Shown here: positions 27,025-36,116 of the stretch, in pieces
How positions within the stretch are numbered: position 1 is the stretch's first letter
Layout of the letters: the number at the start of each line of letters is the position of its first letter
NCBI RefSeq assembly: GCF_002531755.2
Contig: NZ_CP035002.1
Span: forward strand, 62,001-126,000
DNA from: Rhizobium acidisoli
GTDB taxonomy: Bacteria; Pseudomonadota; Alphaproteobacteria; Rhizobiales; Rhizobiaceae
Direction of reading: 5' to 3'
Length of the DNA stretch: 64,000 bases
The notes under the pieces: generated by a model
What the model was told of the DNA's origin: nothing
Database searches by the model: none
Seen by the model: only the letters and a program-made list of their open reading frames with translations
Program-made: the position numbers and the translations under genes

Positions 27025-27378
27025 TCAGCCGGCGACCTGATACTGCCGCACCGGATGGCGGATCATCGCATCGATATCGATGCCGTCGAGAATCCAGTGG
27101 AGCTGTTCTGTCGTCAGCACAACGACCGGCACCTCGCGGCGGGGCCATCTGAACTTGTCCTCGGTCAACCGCTTCAGGATCAGCACAAAGCCGGACCGGT
27201 CGAAGAACAAAAGCTTCACCCGGTCGCGACGGCGATTGCAAAAGGCAAAAACCGCAGGAGCAAAGGGATCCAGCGCCATCGTCTCCTGGACCAGGACAGC
27301 AAGGCTGTTGATGCCGGCCCGAAAGTCGATCGGCTCGCGATGCAGGTAAACCTTGAGATCAGCGCCAAGTCTGAACAT
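27025..27378 (-). CDS. tnpB: IS66 accessory protein TnpB
   Basis: 117 residues with the family block VYLHREPIDFRAGINSLAVL, then VFAFCNRRRDRVKLLFFDRSG and a GFVLILKRLTEDKFRWP segment. It is required with TnpA and TnpC for IS66 transposition. It overlaps tnpA by 20 bases, as is usual, and is intact. Confidence 0.95.
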   Translation of the reverse strand: MFRLGADLKVYLHREPIDFRAGINSLAVLVQETMALDPFAPAVFAFCNRRRDRVKLLFFDRSGFVLILKRLTEDKFRWPRREVPVVVLTTEQLHWILDGIDIDAMIRHPVRQYQVAG

Positions 27379-27787
27379 GACCCAGCGCTCCGATGATTGC
27401 CGTCAATGCATCTACGTCACCGCATTCCAACGTCAGCTTCACGCCGTTCGGCAGTGACGCGCTCACCTTCGCTGGAGAGGGCAGCGGCCGGTTCCTCTCT
27501 GCTTTCCGAGGCAGCTCTTCACCGAACCCAAACTCGTCTCTGGCCGCGGTGATTTGCACCGGAATAAAAGACGATGTCGAAGACGGCGGCGACGCAAGCG
27601 GCTGGGTGTGCTTCCGTATCCATTTCCAAACGAGGTTCGCGTTGACCCCGTGTTCGCGCGCGAGTTTCGATACCGATACGCCAGGTTCAAGGCAGGCCGC
27701 AATAAGGCGGTCTTTCGAACTTTGATCGAAACGGCGTCTCCCATTCCGACCGACCAGCCGCACGGCAAGTTTTTGACTTTCTTCCAT
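27359..27787 (-). CDS. tnpA: IS66 accessory protein TnpA
   Basis: 142 residues from the ATG at 27787. It has a helix-turn-helix start typical of IS66 TnpA (KLAREHGVNANLVWKWIRKH) and a Pro/Ser-rich middle. A TTG at 27838 would extend it through a hairpin and is less likely. First gene of the element; it overlaps tnpB. Confidence 0.9.
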   Translation of the reverse strand: MEESQKLAVRLVGRNGRRRFDQSSKDRLIAACLEPGVSVSKLAREHGVNANLVWKWIRKHTQPLASPPSSTSSFIPVQITAARDEFGFGEELPRKAERNRPLPSPAKVSASLPNGVKLTLECGDVDALTAIIGALGHVQTWR

Positions 27788-27792
27788 GACTT

Positions 27793-27818
27793 GGTGTCCA
27801 CCTATTTTGGTGGACACC
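27793..27818. promoter_or_regulatory. Perfect hairpin just before tnpA
   Basis: GGTGTCCACC and GGTGGACACC form a perfect 10-bp inverted repeat with a TATTTT loop, five bases upstream of the tnpA ATG on the transcribed strand. In mRNA it would hide the ribosome binding region, or it could be an operator. It may limit transposase expression. Confidence 0.7.
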
Positions 27819-27844
27819 TCATGCCAAAGCTCACTCAATTGCAG

Positions 27845-27869
27845 AAGGTGCGGGGAAAATCGCGCTTAC
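27845..27869. repeat. IS66 right inverted repeat
   Basis: It ends GAAAATCGCGCTTAC, the complement of the left end over 15 bases, with an imperfect extension inward. Confidence 0.9.
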
Positions 27870-27877
27870 GAAAAGGC
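27870..27877. repeat. Target site duplication, right copy
   Basis: GAAAAGGC, the second copy of the duplication made when IS66 entered nuoC. The perfect match suggests a fairly recent insertion. Confidence 0.93.
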
Positions 27878-28043
27878 AGCGGTCGTCGTCGCGCAGGAAG
27901 CTCAAAAGCTCAATCAGGTGATCCTTGTCTGTTAGGAGAGTGAGTTCTCCGCATTTGAACTGGCGGGCGCGAACCGCATCCGGGCGCATTGTGAGGATGT
28001 GTGATGCGAGATCAGTTAGCTGCTCGGTCAAAGGCTTCTCCAT
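27870..28043 (-). pseudogene. nuoC: nuoC, 5' part
   Basis: It encodes the NuoC N-terminus (MEKPLTEQLTDLASHI, then FKCGELTLLTDKDHLIELL and SFLRDDDRCLF) up to the IS66 insertion. Upstream there is no nuoB, which would normally precede nuoC, so the cluster was already incomplete. An in-frame ATG at 28100 is possible, but the homology begins at 28043. Confidence 0.88.
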
Positions 28044-28191
28044 CCGCTCGAAACAAATGCCGACCCCGAACTCGCCGCGGATCATCGGGTTCCCGGTCAT
28101 GTGAATAAACTGGCTGCTCGCTGCTTGGAGGAAGGCCTGCCGTAGCAGTCAGAGATAACGGCCCTGCCCTGGATATCGCAATCTGAGACGC

Positions 28192-28620
28192 TCAGTCTCT
28201 AGCTCTTCGCTCCGCTTCCGAAGCGTGCCACTCGGCATCGATCCTGCCCTCTGCGGCTTTATGGAAGAACTGCGAGCAAACGAGCCATCCCTTGAGCGGG
28301 CGCAGAAGGAGGACGCACGCAAGTACGGTAGCCGGAAGCGTGACCAGTAGGTGCACCCAGATATGCGGTTCAAATGCAAATTGGATCCAGAGAGCGGAGG
28401 CGAGGGCGGGCACGGCCGCGATACTCATCGCGAAGAACGCCGGACCATCGGCTGGGTCGGCAAAGGAATAATCCAGATCGCAGACGTCACAGCGGGTGGC
28501 AAGCTTCAGGTAGCTCGCGAAAAGATGGCCGCGCTGGCACCGCGGGCAGCGCCCCAGCAATCCGGTGAGTGCGGGGTTCGTCGTTACTTGAAATTGGCTG
28601 GTCTCGTCGCTGGGTTCCAT
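28192..28620 (-). CDS. DUF983 family protein, zinc-ribbon membrane protein
   Basis: 142 residues from the ATG at 28620. A zinc-ribbon-like CPRCQRGHLF with a second CDVCDLDY pair is followed by two membrane helices (around 70-90 and 95-115) and a charged tail. DUF983 proteins are small membrane proteins of unknown function common in alphaproteobacteria. A longer reading frame to 28905 is not supported by family length. It is transcribed toward nuoC. Confidence 0.85.
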   Translation of the reverse strand: MEPSDETSQFQVTTNPALTGLLGRCPRCQRGHLFASYLKLATRCDVCDLDYSFADPADGPAFFAMSIAAVPALASALWIQFAFEPHIWVHLLVTLPATVLACVLLLRPLKGWLVCSQFFHKAAEGRIDAEWHASEAERRARD

Positions 28621-28893
28621 TTTCACCGAACTGCGCCCAGCGCATCGAGTTCCCAAAGTCATGTCGTTTGGACCGTCAGTGATCAGCTCGAATCCGACGA
28701 AATGTTTGATCGGCAGCGATCCCACGCCGACACCGTATTTTCTTCGGCCCGCCGAACCTGTCCGCGTGCGTTGTTTTACTCCGCTGGCGATCAAGAATAT
28801 GCGCGGCGACCAGGATACGTACGCTTCCGTACCCGCGGTTGAAATCGGAAATACGACGGTTAGGATCGGCTGACGTAATGGGGAGGAATGCGG

Positions 28894-29184
28894 ATGATCC
28901 AGCATTCAGGGATTACGAAGCCTGCCCTGCAGCCTGATGACGTCGCTATGCTAAAAACGGTGCTCAGGCAGTGGTGTCAGGAAAAATCGTGCGACATTTG
29001 CAGCCCTGCGGCGCAGCACGTTGCACGGGAGCTCGTCTCCTGGTTCGAATGCGGCATTCGCGACCAGCATAAGCTGAGCGGCCTAATGCGGCACATGCAT
29101 CTGGAGGTGAGGAGTTTCCCGCATAGGCCCGTTGGCCCGCGGCGAGCATCGCAACCCGCACTATTCGGGGGGTATAATGATTAA
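28894..29184 (+). CDS. Hypothetical protein, 96 residues
   Basis: The start at 28894 has GGAGG seven bases upstream; an ATG at 28888 is also in frame. It is helical and contains Cys pairs and Trp (RQWCQEKSCDICSPAAQ), then VARELVSWFECGIRD. It resembles small uncharacterised rhizobial proteins, but I cannot name a family. It overlaps the next gene by eight bases, so the two are probably co-translated. Confidence 0.6.
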   Translation: MIQHSGITKPALQPDDVAMLKTVLRQWCQEKSCDICSPAAQHVARELVSWFECGIRDQHKLSGLMRHMHLEVRSFPHRPVGPRRASQPALFGGYND

Positions 29185-29476
29185 AAGTAGCCGTATTGCT
29201 TCGATGGCCGCGGACACGTCCGGTCTGAGTTTTCCAGATCGGCAGATTGCCCTTAGGCAAATCATCGATGACCTTCAAGATTTACGCGACAACGTCGCCG
29301 GCGTCTCTTCGGATCGACGCCCGGCGCTCGATCGTCTGCTTCCGATGATCCGCGCCTCAATTGAGTCAATTGCGAATGCCGACGACGATTGTTGGAGAAA
29401 CATTATTCGAGAACTCCTCCAGCTCCGCGCGACGTTGCTTCGCCTCAAGGCTGACGCAACTGGGACCCGCCATTGA
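29177..29476 (+). CDS. Hypothetical protein, 99 residues
   Basis: Starts at the ATG at 29177 inside the end of the previous gene, with GGGGGG upstream. The sequence is predicted all-helical (LRQIIDDLQDLRDNVAG; IIRELLQLRATLLRLKAD). It has no membrane segment and no known motif. Paired with the 28894 gene. Confidence 0.5.
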   Translation: MIKSSRIASMAADTSGLSFPDRQIALRQIIDDLQDLRDNVAGVSSDRRPALDRLLPMIRASIESIANADDDCWRNIIRELLQLRATLLRLKADATGTRH

Positions 29477-29531
29477 TCCTCCTAGTGTGGGCGCTGAGCG
29501 AACATTTGGTCGAGGCCGCGGTATAATCGCG

Positions 29532-29774
29532 CTATCTCATCACAAGCCGGTGCGACCGGCCTTGCCATTGCTTGAAAGGCCGCATCATCTGGCCGGGAAA
29601 TCGTCTTTCGATGGCGCTTTCGATCAGCACGATCTTTGCGAAGACCTCGTCCGCCGGCCAATCCGCTTCGCCGCAGGCTTCGAGGTCAGCCATAAGTTCA
29701 AAAAGCTCATCATTCGTCATGGTCACAAGAGCTGAGGCGAATTCTTGCTCCGCGACAGCCGCAAAACGGGTCAT
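29532..29774 (-). CDS. Hypothetical protein, 80 residues
   Basis: Starts at the ATG at 29774 with AGGAGG upstream, a strong site. An acidic helical N-terminal half (MTNDELFELMADLEACGEA) precedes a basic end. The family is not recognised. It converges with the 29177 gene. Confidence 0.55.
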   Translation of the reverse strand: MTRFAAVAEQEFASALVTMTNDELFELMADLEACGEADWPADEVFAKIVLIESAIERRFPGQMMRPFKQWQGRSHRLVMR

Positions 29775-29839
29775 AGTGCACCTCCTGCCCAATAGAAACT
29801 ATAGTTTCATTCGCAGCACGCTCACCGGCGACTGTCGCG

Positions 29840-30100
29840 TTACCTTCCCGGTAGATCCTTTACGGTCGTCGCAGCCGCCGGAAGCTTGTTTTGTGATCCC
29901 TCCCTATCGGACGCACGCAAGGGCGCGGTTGGCGCATTGCCGACATAAAGGCCCAGCCCCAGCGCCCCGAGGGCAACGACAAAGGCGCCGGCAATTGCAA
30001 GGACCGAGTGCCGGCCATCCTGTTTGATCATGCCGAAAGCGAGAGCAATTCCGAGAAGTGCTGCTCCTCCCGCGACCGCAAAAAGCCAAAGATAGTTCAT
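29840..30100 (-). CDS. Small membrane protein, 86 residues
   Basis: From the ATG at 30100. Two hydrophobic helices, LWLFAVAGGAALLGIALAFG and LAIAGAFVVALGALGLGLYVG, are followed by a short polar tail, so an inner-membrane protein. The function is unknown. A longer frame to 30157 exists but adds no recognised part. Confidence 0.6.
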   Translation of the reverse strand: MNYLWLFAVAGGAALLGIALAFGMIKQDGRHSVLAIAGAFVVALGALGLGLYVGNAPTAPLRASDREGSQNKLPAAATTVKDLPGR

Positions 30101-30347
30101 CATCGTGCTCCCGATATCCGCGCGCCAAACCGGGAAAGATGACGAAGGTTCCCACACGACGTCGACAAACGGCGCACCGTACCCTCGGTCGAACTCTTAT
30201 TCTATTTGTTTCGCACCAGGAGCCGCATGCGCGCCTCACCGTCAATCGGTGGTACGCGTTCTTGCGGCTCCGGCCAGCCAACGGCACATCAAGTCCTCGA
30301 TGCCTGCGCAAATGAGGATCCAATGGGAACCGGTCCGACCTATTAGA

Positions 30348-30479
30348 CTATCTGTGCAATAGAGCGACAAGCGACATCGGTATGTCGACCGCGAAGAAAT
30401 CCATTGCCGCACCGATAATCACCGCCCACACGACTATCAGGAAAATGAGCGCTGCAATCCTTATTTCTACTGGTTGCAT
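30348..30479 (-). CDS. Very small membrane protein, 43 residues
   Basis: The ATG at 30479 is preceded by GGAG nine bases upstream. The product begins MQPVEIRIAA and has one long hydrophobic helix (LIFLIVVWAVIIGAAMDFF), then IPMSLVALLHR and a stop. The positive residues before the helix suggest a cytoplasmic N-terminus. The length and clean hydrophobic pattern argue for a real gene. Function unknown. Confidence 0.55.
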   Translation of the reverse strand: MQPVEIRIAALIFLIVVWAVIIGAAMDFFAVDIPMSLVALLHR

Positions 30480-30574
30480 TATCTGCTCCATCCCAGCAAA
30501 TGCGTCCCCCCGGACAAAGCTTTTTATTCCTCGCGCTAGTTCGCTATGCGCGGGTAAGCAACCGTAGCAAGCGT

Positions 30575-31612
30575 CTAAACGTGCAGCGCCGAAGTCTCGG
30601 CTCTCTCCAAATCGATGTCGTTTCGCCCCATCACGTCTCCGGCCATAAATTCGTTGCTGCTGCGTTCGAGATAATGGCCATCCAGGAAGGAGCGATAGGC
30701 GTCTTCGATGCCCTCCTTCAAACCTATCTTGGGAAACCAGCCGAGCGTGCGAAGCTTGTCGACGCTCATGAGTTTACGCGGCGTGCCGTCTGGCTTGGTG
30801 AGGTCGCGCCTGATCTTGCCCTTGAAGCCAACGACCTTGGAGACGAGATGCGCCAATTCGAGGATGGTAATGTCTTCGCCGGAACCGACGTTCACATGAC
30901 TTTCGGCGGAATAGGTCTTCATGAGATGGACGCAGGCGTCGGCGCAATCGTCAACATGCAGGAATTCACGCCGCGGTGTGCCCGTACCCCAGATGCATAT
31001 CTCTTGCTGCCCATTGATCTTGGCCTCATGCGCCTTGCGTATGAGCGCCGGCATGACATGGCTGGATCCGAGGTCGAAATTGTCCTCTGGACCGTAAAGA
31101 TTGGTGGGCATGGCCGAGATGAAATCTCTACCGTGCTGTTTGCGATAGGCTTGGCAGAGCTTCAGTCCGGCGATTTTGGCGATCGCATACCATTCGTTCG
31201 TCGGCTCAAGCGATGCAGTCAGAAGTGCGTCCTCGACGATCGGCTGGTCGGCGAATTTCGGATAGATGCAGGACGAGCCCAGAAACATCAGTTTTTCGAC
31301 GTCAGCTCTATGGGCCGCGTGGATGACGTTGGCTTGGAGAATGAGGTTATCGTAAAGGAAGTCGGCCGGATAGGTCGCGTTGGCGAGAATGCCGCCGACC
31401 CTTGCAGCAGCCAGGAAGACAGCGTCGGGACGATTCTTGCTCATCCAGGCTTCCACCTGCTCCTGCCGCCTGAGGTCGGCCTCGGCACGGGTCGCCGTCA
31501 AAATCTCGCAGCTCTCCGAAGCAAGACGCCGCACGATCGCAGAGCCGACCATGCCGCGGTGGCCCGCGACATAGACCCTTTTTCCAGCAAGGCTGTAGAT
31601 CATCTCAGGCAT
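30575..31612 (-). CDS. fcl: GDP-L-fucose synthase
   Basis: A 345-residue SDR-type epimerase/reductase that makes GDP-L-fucose from GDP-4-keto-6-deoxy-mannose with NADPH. The nucleotide motif is [13 protein letters not shown], followed by the family [10 protein letters not shown], catalytic YAIAK (Tyr and Lys) and [12 protein letters not shown]. The start at 31612 has AAGGG upstream and overlaps the gmd stop; 31603 is also possible. It pairs with gmd in an operon, giving the fucose donor for the polysaccharide. Confidence 0.93.
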   Translation of the reverse strand: MPEMIYSLAGKRVYVAGHRGMVGSAIVRRLASESCEILTATRAEADLRRQEQVEAWMSKNRPDAVFLAAARVGGILANATYPADFLYDNLILQANVIHAAHRADVEKLMFLGSSCIYPKFADQPIVEDALLTASLEPTNEWYAIAKIAGLKLCQAYRKQHGRDFISAMPTNLYGPEDNFDLGSSHVMPALIRKAHEAKINGQQEICIWGTGTPRREFLHVDDCADACVHLMKTYSAESHVNVGSGEDITILELAHLVSKVVGFKGKIRRDLTKPDGTPRKLMSVDKLRTLGWFPKIGLKEGIEDAYRSFLDGHYLERSSNEFMAGDVMGRNDIDLERAETSALHV

Positions 31613-32708
31613 AAGCAAAACCCTTGGTTACACCTGCCGAGGGAACATTTCGTGCCATGACTTTCAGGTCCTCGCGAACCATTTCGGCCACCAGCTGATC
31701 GAGACTGCTCTCATGTTTCCAGCCAAGCTTCGTGTGCGCCTTCGTCGGGTCGCCGATCAAAAGGTCAACTTCAGTCGGACGGAAATAAGCGGGATCGATC
31801 TCCACCACACACCGACCGGATGTCTTGTCGTATCCCTTTTCCTCAACGCCGGTCCCACGCCAATCAATTTGCATGCCCACCTTGGCAAAAGCCTTGTCGA
31901 CAAAGGACCGAACCGAGTGCGTTTCGCCGGTTGCAAGGACATAGTCCTCCGGTTCGTCCTGTTGCAGCATCAGCCACATGCCGCGGACATATTCTCGTGC
32001 ATGTCCCCAATCGCGCTTGGCATCCAGATTGCCGAGATAGAGCCTTTCCTGCAGGCCAAGATGGATCGCCGCCGCCGCCCGGGTGATCTTGCGGGTCACG
32101 AATGTTTCGCCGCGGATCGGGCTTTCATGATTGAACAAGATGCCGTTCGAGGCGTGCATGCCATAGGCCTCGCGATAATTGACCACGATCCAATAGGCGT
32201 AGAGCTTGGCGGCCGCGTAGGGTGATCGAGGGTAGAAAGGCGTCGTTTCGCTCTGCGGGACCTCCTGGACCTTGCCGTAGAGCTCCGAGGTGGACGCTTG
32301 ATAGAAGCGGGTCTTCTTGGTCAGCCCCAGGAGGCGAATGGCTTCGAGCAGCCGAAGGGTGCCGGTTCCATCCGCGTTTGCTGTATATTCCGGCGTCTCG
32401 AAAGAGACTTGAACGTGACTCTGTGCGGCGAGATTGTAAATCTCGTCCGGCTGCGTTTCCTGAACGACACGGATGAGATTCGTTGAATCTGTCATGTCGC
32501 CGAAATGCAGGATAAAGCGAGGGCTCTCGATGTGGGGATCCTCGTAGAGATGCTCGATGCGACTGGTGTTGAAGGACGATGAGCGGCGCTTCAGGCCGTG
32601 AACGATATAGCCTTTCTCCAGCAGCAGTTCGGCCAAATACGCGCCGTCCTGACCTGTTATGCCCGTAATCAGCGCAACTTTTCGGTTCTCTCTCATTCCC
32701 GTATCCAT
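31605..32708 (-). CDS. gmd: GDP-mannose 4,6-dehydratase
   Basis: 367 residues. It converts GDP-mannose to GDP-4-keto-6-deoxy-mannose, the first step to GDP-fucose or rhamnose. Motifs are [13 protein letters not shown] at the start, [14 protein letters not shown], the catalytic pair in [13 protein letters not shown], and [16 protein letters not shown]. The start has GGAGG upstream. It lies 64 bases after the co-polymerase gene and is probably in the same operon. Confidence 0.96.
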   Translation of the reverse strand: MDTGMRENRKVALITGITGQDGAYLAELLLEKGYIVHGLKRRSSSFNTSRIEHLYEDPHIESPRFILHFGDMTDSTNLIRVVQETQPDEIYNLAAQSHVQVSFETPEYTANADGTGTLRLLEAIRLLGLTKKTRFYQASTSELYGKVQEVPQSETTPFYPRSPYAAAKLYAYWIVVNYREAYGMHASNGILFNHESPIRGETFVTRKITRAAAAIHLGLQERLYLGNLDAKRDWGHAREYVRGMWLMLQQDEPEDYVLATGETHSVRSFVDKAFAKVGMQIDWRGTGVEEKGYDKTSGRCVVEIDPAYFRPTEVDLLIGDPTKAHTKLGWKHESSLDQLVAEMVREDLKVMARNVPSAGVTKGFAYA

Positions 32709-32772
32709 GGTTCCTCCAACTCGATACCAATCCAGAAGAAAATTGAGCGTTTAAACATCATGTATGATGTAT

Positions 32773-34977
32773 TCATGCTTTGAATTTGTAGTATTTCATC
32801 AGGGATTTCGAAAATAATTCCGAGTCGCTGAAATTATACAATGCGTGCTTTTCGGGGTTTACGTTGTTGATCGCGACGATGATTTCCGAATTTCGCGAGC
32901 TTTTCATTTGCTGCAGGCTGAACTCGAATGCGCGGCGGCTCGTCTTTCCCCATCTAACGATTGCCAGCGTTCTTTCCGCTAGGGCGGTCAAATGCACGGT
33001 ATCCGCCGAGGCGAGCACAGGCGCGCTGTCGAAGATGACAATCTGGCCGGCCGCGACCGCCATCTCGATGATTTCTGCCAGGCCGTTCGGACGGACCCGC
33101 CGCTGGAGACTGAATTTTCCAGATGGAATGAAATCGATGCCGCTTGGATGGTGGTAGACGATGTCGCGGAAATCGGCCTGACCGTTCAGGAATTCGTTCA
33201 GTCCGCACATGACCCCCGACCTGAAAAACGCATCGAGTTTTCCCCGTCGGAGGTCGCCATCGACCAGCAGCACCGGAATCGCGGCAGCGGCAAGTTCCAT
33301 GGCCAGCGATCGCGCGACAAGCGACTTGCCATCTCCGCTGTGAGCCGAAGTAACGACAATACTGTTCGGCAACTTGCCGCCATTGGACTGTTTGAGTGAA
33401 AGCACCACGGTACGGATTGCTTCGTCAAACATCGGGACCGGCATATGTGCGAATATCGTCTTCGAATTTTCACTTCGCGCCAGACGCGGGATAAGTCCAG
33501 CCGGTATGGTGCGTGCAATTCCAGCAAGCTGGTCGAAACTGCGGACCGACCGGTCCCACATTTCGATCACGAAAGCAGCCGTCACGGCTGCCGAGACTGC
33601 AGCCAGGAGGGCGCCTATCAGATAGGAAAGCCGTCCACGTCCCTGTGAGACGAGCGGCACTGAAGCCGGTGAGAAAACCTCCAATTCCGCCCCAGGCAGC
33701 ATGGCCTTGGCGGCAAGGTCACGGCGCTGGTCTTCGAGTTTGTCGAGCGCCGCTTGCTCCTTTTCGGCAATACGCTGCAGTCGCGTCAATTCATTCTGCG
33801 CCAGGGCATCGCGTGTGCGTTTTTCCTGAGCGCCAGCCAGGATGGACTGCACGGCGTTGGCTTCATGTTCAAGTGCGGCGAGCTTGGCACGCATTGCCTG
33901 CAGATATTGTTTGGTCGCAAGGTCGAGATCGATACGGGATTGTTCGATCTTCTTACGCAAATCCACGACGGCCTCGGCATTGCCGTCATATGTCTCAAGA
34001 AGACGGGCGAGATCTTGTTCTTGTCCGTGAAGATCGCGTTGCTTTGAGGTAATGCTGTCCGGGACAATGGTGTTCTGCACCGCGACCGAAGCGTTATCCG
34101 TTGCCTCAAGCGCTGAAATCGTCGCCTTTACCTCAACCCGGCTTTCCTCGATTTTCCCTTCGCGGCCGGTGAGTTCCAGGAGTGTTTTGATACGTTCATC
34201 CTGAGCGTCCTCTTTCGAGACGATGTCCATCGATTGTTGGTAGTTGCGGGCAGCGTCGCGAGCAATATCCGCGCGAACCTGCTGTTCGGTGATGCGCTGT
34301 CGGATCCATTCTTCCGCTAAAACCAGGCGGCCACTGACACTACCCTTCCGCTCATCGAGGTAAATGCTGACGAGCCGATTCGGAACCGCTGCAGCGAGTT
34401 CAGCGTCACTCGCAGTGAAGTTGATCTGGATCACTTCACTCTTGTCATCGTGCCACACGCCGAGCGCCTGATAATATTCCGGGATTGTGGCGTCGATGCC
34501 GTCTCCCACCGGCAAAGCGGGTTTTTTCGTGTCGAATAGGCTGCGCAGCTTTGCCCGGATCCTTTGAATGAACGAGACCTTCCGTAGCGCTGGATTGAAT
34601 TCCGGCTGCATGTTAAGCCGCATTTCGCGAACGACTCGCTCTGCGATGCTTCTGGATAAGAGCCGCTCAGTCTCCGATTTCACGTCGAGCGCATCACCGC
34701 GGCTGGTATCGTCCCCACCAAGTGATGTCGCGAGAGGCTGGTGGACAATCAATCGGGCCAATCCCTGATAGGTGGGCTTCAACCCGGAGATCGTCGTCAC
34801 CGCGGGCACCATCAGCAGCACGGTTATCGTGATGATCACGATCATTCTTCGCCTGATGAGACCGAGGATGGATGCCAGATCGAAGGTATCCGCCTTGGTC
34901 TCAACCTGAAAGCGAGGATCATAGCGCATCGGCGAGATCGGAAGATTGCGGTCCGGCGGAAGAGTGGAAATCGTCAT
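32773..34977 (-). CDS. Polysaccharide co-polymerase with tyrosine kinase domain (Wzz/BY-kinase, ExoP-like)
   Basis: 734 residues. The N-terminal Wzz part has membrane helices near 45-65 and 449-473 and a long periplasmic coiled-coil between them. The C-terminal kinase has Walker A HSGDGKS (Lys551), A' VLLVDGDLRRG and B VIFDSAPVL. The tail MKYYKFKA supplies two adjacent Tyr near the end, a short tyrosine cluster. The family controls chain length and export together with an OPX protein. The Walker A has Asp where many have Glu. It is in the minus-strand operon with the glycosyltransferases. Confidence 0.92.
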   Translation of the reverse strand: MTISTLPPDRNLPISPMRYDPRFQVETKADTFDLASILGLIRRRMIVIITITVLLMVPAVTTISGLKPTYQGLARLIVHQPLATSLGGDDTSRGDALDVKSETERLLSRSIAERVVREMRLNMQPEFNPALRKVSFIQRIRAKLRSLFDTKKPALPVGDGIDATIPEYYQALGVWHDDKSEVIQINFTASDAELAAAVPNRLVSIYLDERKGSVSGRLVLAEEWIRQRITEQQVRADIARDAARNYQQSMDIVSKEDAQDERIKTLLELTGREGKIEESRVEVKATISALEATDNASVAVQNTIVPDSITSKQRDLHGQEQDLARLLETYDGNAEAVVDLRKKIEQSRIDLDLATKQYLQAMRAKLAALEHEANAVQSILAGAQEKRTRDALAQNELTRLQRIAEKEQAALDKLEDQRRDLAAKAMLPGAELEVFSPASVPLVSQGRGRLSYLIGALLAAVSAAVTAAFVIEMWDRSVRSFDQLAGIARTIPAGLIPRLARSENSKTIFAHMPVPMFDEAIRTVVLSLKQSNGGKLPNSIVVTSAHSGDGKSLVARSLAMELAAAAIPVLLVDGDLRRGKLDAFFRSGVMCGLNEFLNGQADFRDIVYHHPSGIDFIPSGKFSLQRRVRPNGLAEIIEMAVAAGQIVIFDSAPVLASADTVHLTALAERTLAIVRWGKTSRRAFEFSLQQMKSSRNSEIIVAINNVNPEKHALYNFSDSELFSKSLMKYYKFKA

Positions 34978-36116
34978 CGTGCGCCAACCATTGCTTGAGG
35001 TTTCGCGGAAACGGTTTCGTATAGTTTCTCGAGCGACCGCATATAGGCCTTCATGCTGAAATGGTTGAGGTAATGCATGCGCCCCTGCACTGAGAGGCGG
35101 ATGCAGGTTTCCGGATCGGTCACCAGTTTTGCCAAGGCTGCAGCCAAAGCATTCGGATCTCCGACAGGGACGAAGATCCCGGTTACACCGTCGGTAATGA
35201 CTTCCTCATGCGCCCCGACACGCGTGGTGACGACGGCGAGCCCGTGGGACAGCCCTTCGAGCACGGCCATTGCCAGACCTTCGGCGTGCGAAGGTAAGAC
35301 CAGGATATCTGCACGCGCACACAGGGCTCGCGCCTCGGCGGCGTCGAGCCAGCCGGGCATCTCTACCAAATTGGAAAGCGCCATGGCGTCAGCCTGACGG
35401 CGATAATCCTCGACGGGCCCGTCGCCTGCCAATACAGCCCTCCACTTGAGGTCTTTCATGACGGGGTGGCTGAGGGCCAGCAGAAGCTCCGTGACGCCCT
35501 TGCGTTCGCTCAACCGGCCAAGGAATATGATCACCGGTGTCTGGCCGGCGTGAATATCGTGCGCCCCGGGATCGGGAACGCAATTATGGGCAATGACCGT
35601 GCGTCGCTCGTCAACGCCCAGAAGGGTCGTCAGCGTCATGCGATCCCGCTGGCCCAGCGCCACAACACAATCGGCATTCTGAAACATCCGACGGATGAGC
35701 CGTTGTTGGCGCGGCGAGCGTTGCGCAAAGTCGCCGGCATAGTCGTAGTCGTGCAGATGCAACATGTGGCAGCATCCGAATAATCGGGCAGCCTCCGTCA
35801 GGATCAGTTTTCGCGACGTGCTGCCGCGGCCGGCGATATGGATATGGTGAATGCGGTCGGGTGCAACGATTCGGTCCTTCGCCATCGTCAGGATGGCGCC
35901 GAACAGGCGCGCCGGCGACGTCAATTTCGACCATCGCGCCCCTCTCGTATCGGTGACGAAATGTTTCGCGCCGGTCTCTTTCGCCGTCTCTGTTATATAG
36001 CCGACCAGCCTGCCAATGCCGCCGCCGTTTTCGCAGCCGCCCGGAACATAGTGGCGGACGCTAGCCGCGCTCCGTGGCGCCAGCCGACCTCTGTCCGTGA
36101 GGGTTTCCATCAGCAT
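34974..36116 (-). CDS. Glycosyltransferase family 4
   Basis: 380 residues from the ATG at 36116 (AGGTGG upstream); the ATG at 36110 overlaps the previous stop. A GT-B fold with the C-terminal nucleotide-sugar block VIIFLGRLSERKGVTELL, then ILVLPSHAEGLAMAVLEGLSHG containing the E-x7-E-like motif. It adds a sugar to the lipid-linked repeat unit at the inner membrane. Donor and acceptor are unknown. Its stop overlaps the start of the co-polymerase gene. Confidence 0.9.
   Translation of the reverse strand: MLMETLTDRGRLAPRSAASVRHYVPGGCENGGGIGRLVGYITETAKETGAKHFVTDTRGARWSKLTSPARLFGAILTMAKDRIVAPDRIHHIHIAGRGSTSRKLILTEAARLFGCCHMLHLHDYDYAGDFAQRSPRQQRLIRRMFQNADCVVALGQRDRMTLTTLLGVDERRTVIAHNCVPDPGAHDIHAGQTPVIIFLGRLSERKGVTELLLALSHPVMKDLKWRAVLAGDGPVEDYRRQADAMALSNLVEMPGWLDAAEARALCARADILVLPSHAEGLAMAVLEGLSHGLAVVTTRVGAHEEVITDGVTGIFVPVGDPNALAAALAKLVTDPETCIRLSVQGRMHYLNHFSMKAYMRSLEKLYETVSAKPQAMVGAR

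Larger units (their letters stand above)
25309..27869 (-). mobile_element. IS66-family insertion sequence, 2561 bp
   Basis: The ends are inverted repeats beginning GTAAGCGCGATTTTC, typical of IS66. The element carries tnpA, tnpB and tnpC in the usual order on the minus strand. It is flanked by an exact 8-bp duplication, GAAAAGGC (25301-25308 and 27870-27877). It interrupts nuoC. Because tnpC has a frameshift, the copy may be unable to move on its own. Confidence 0.95.
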
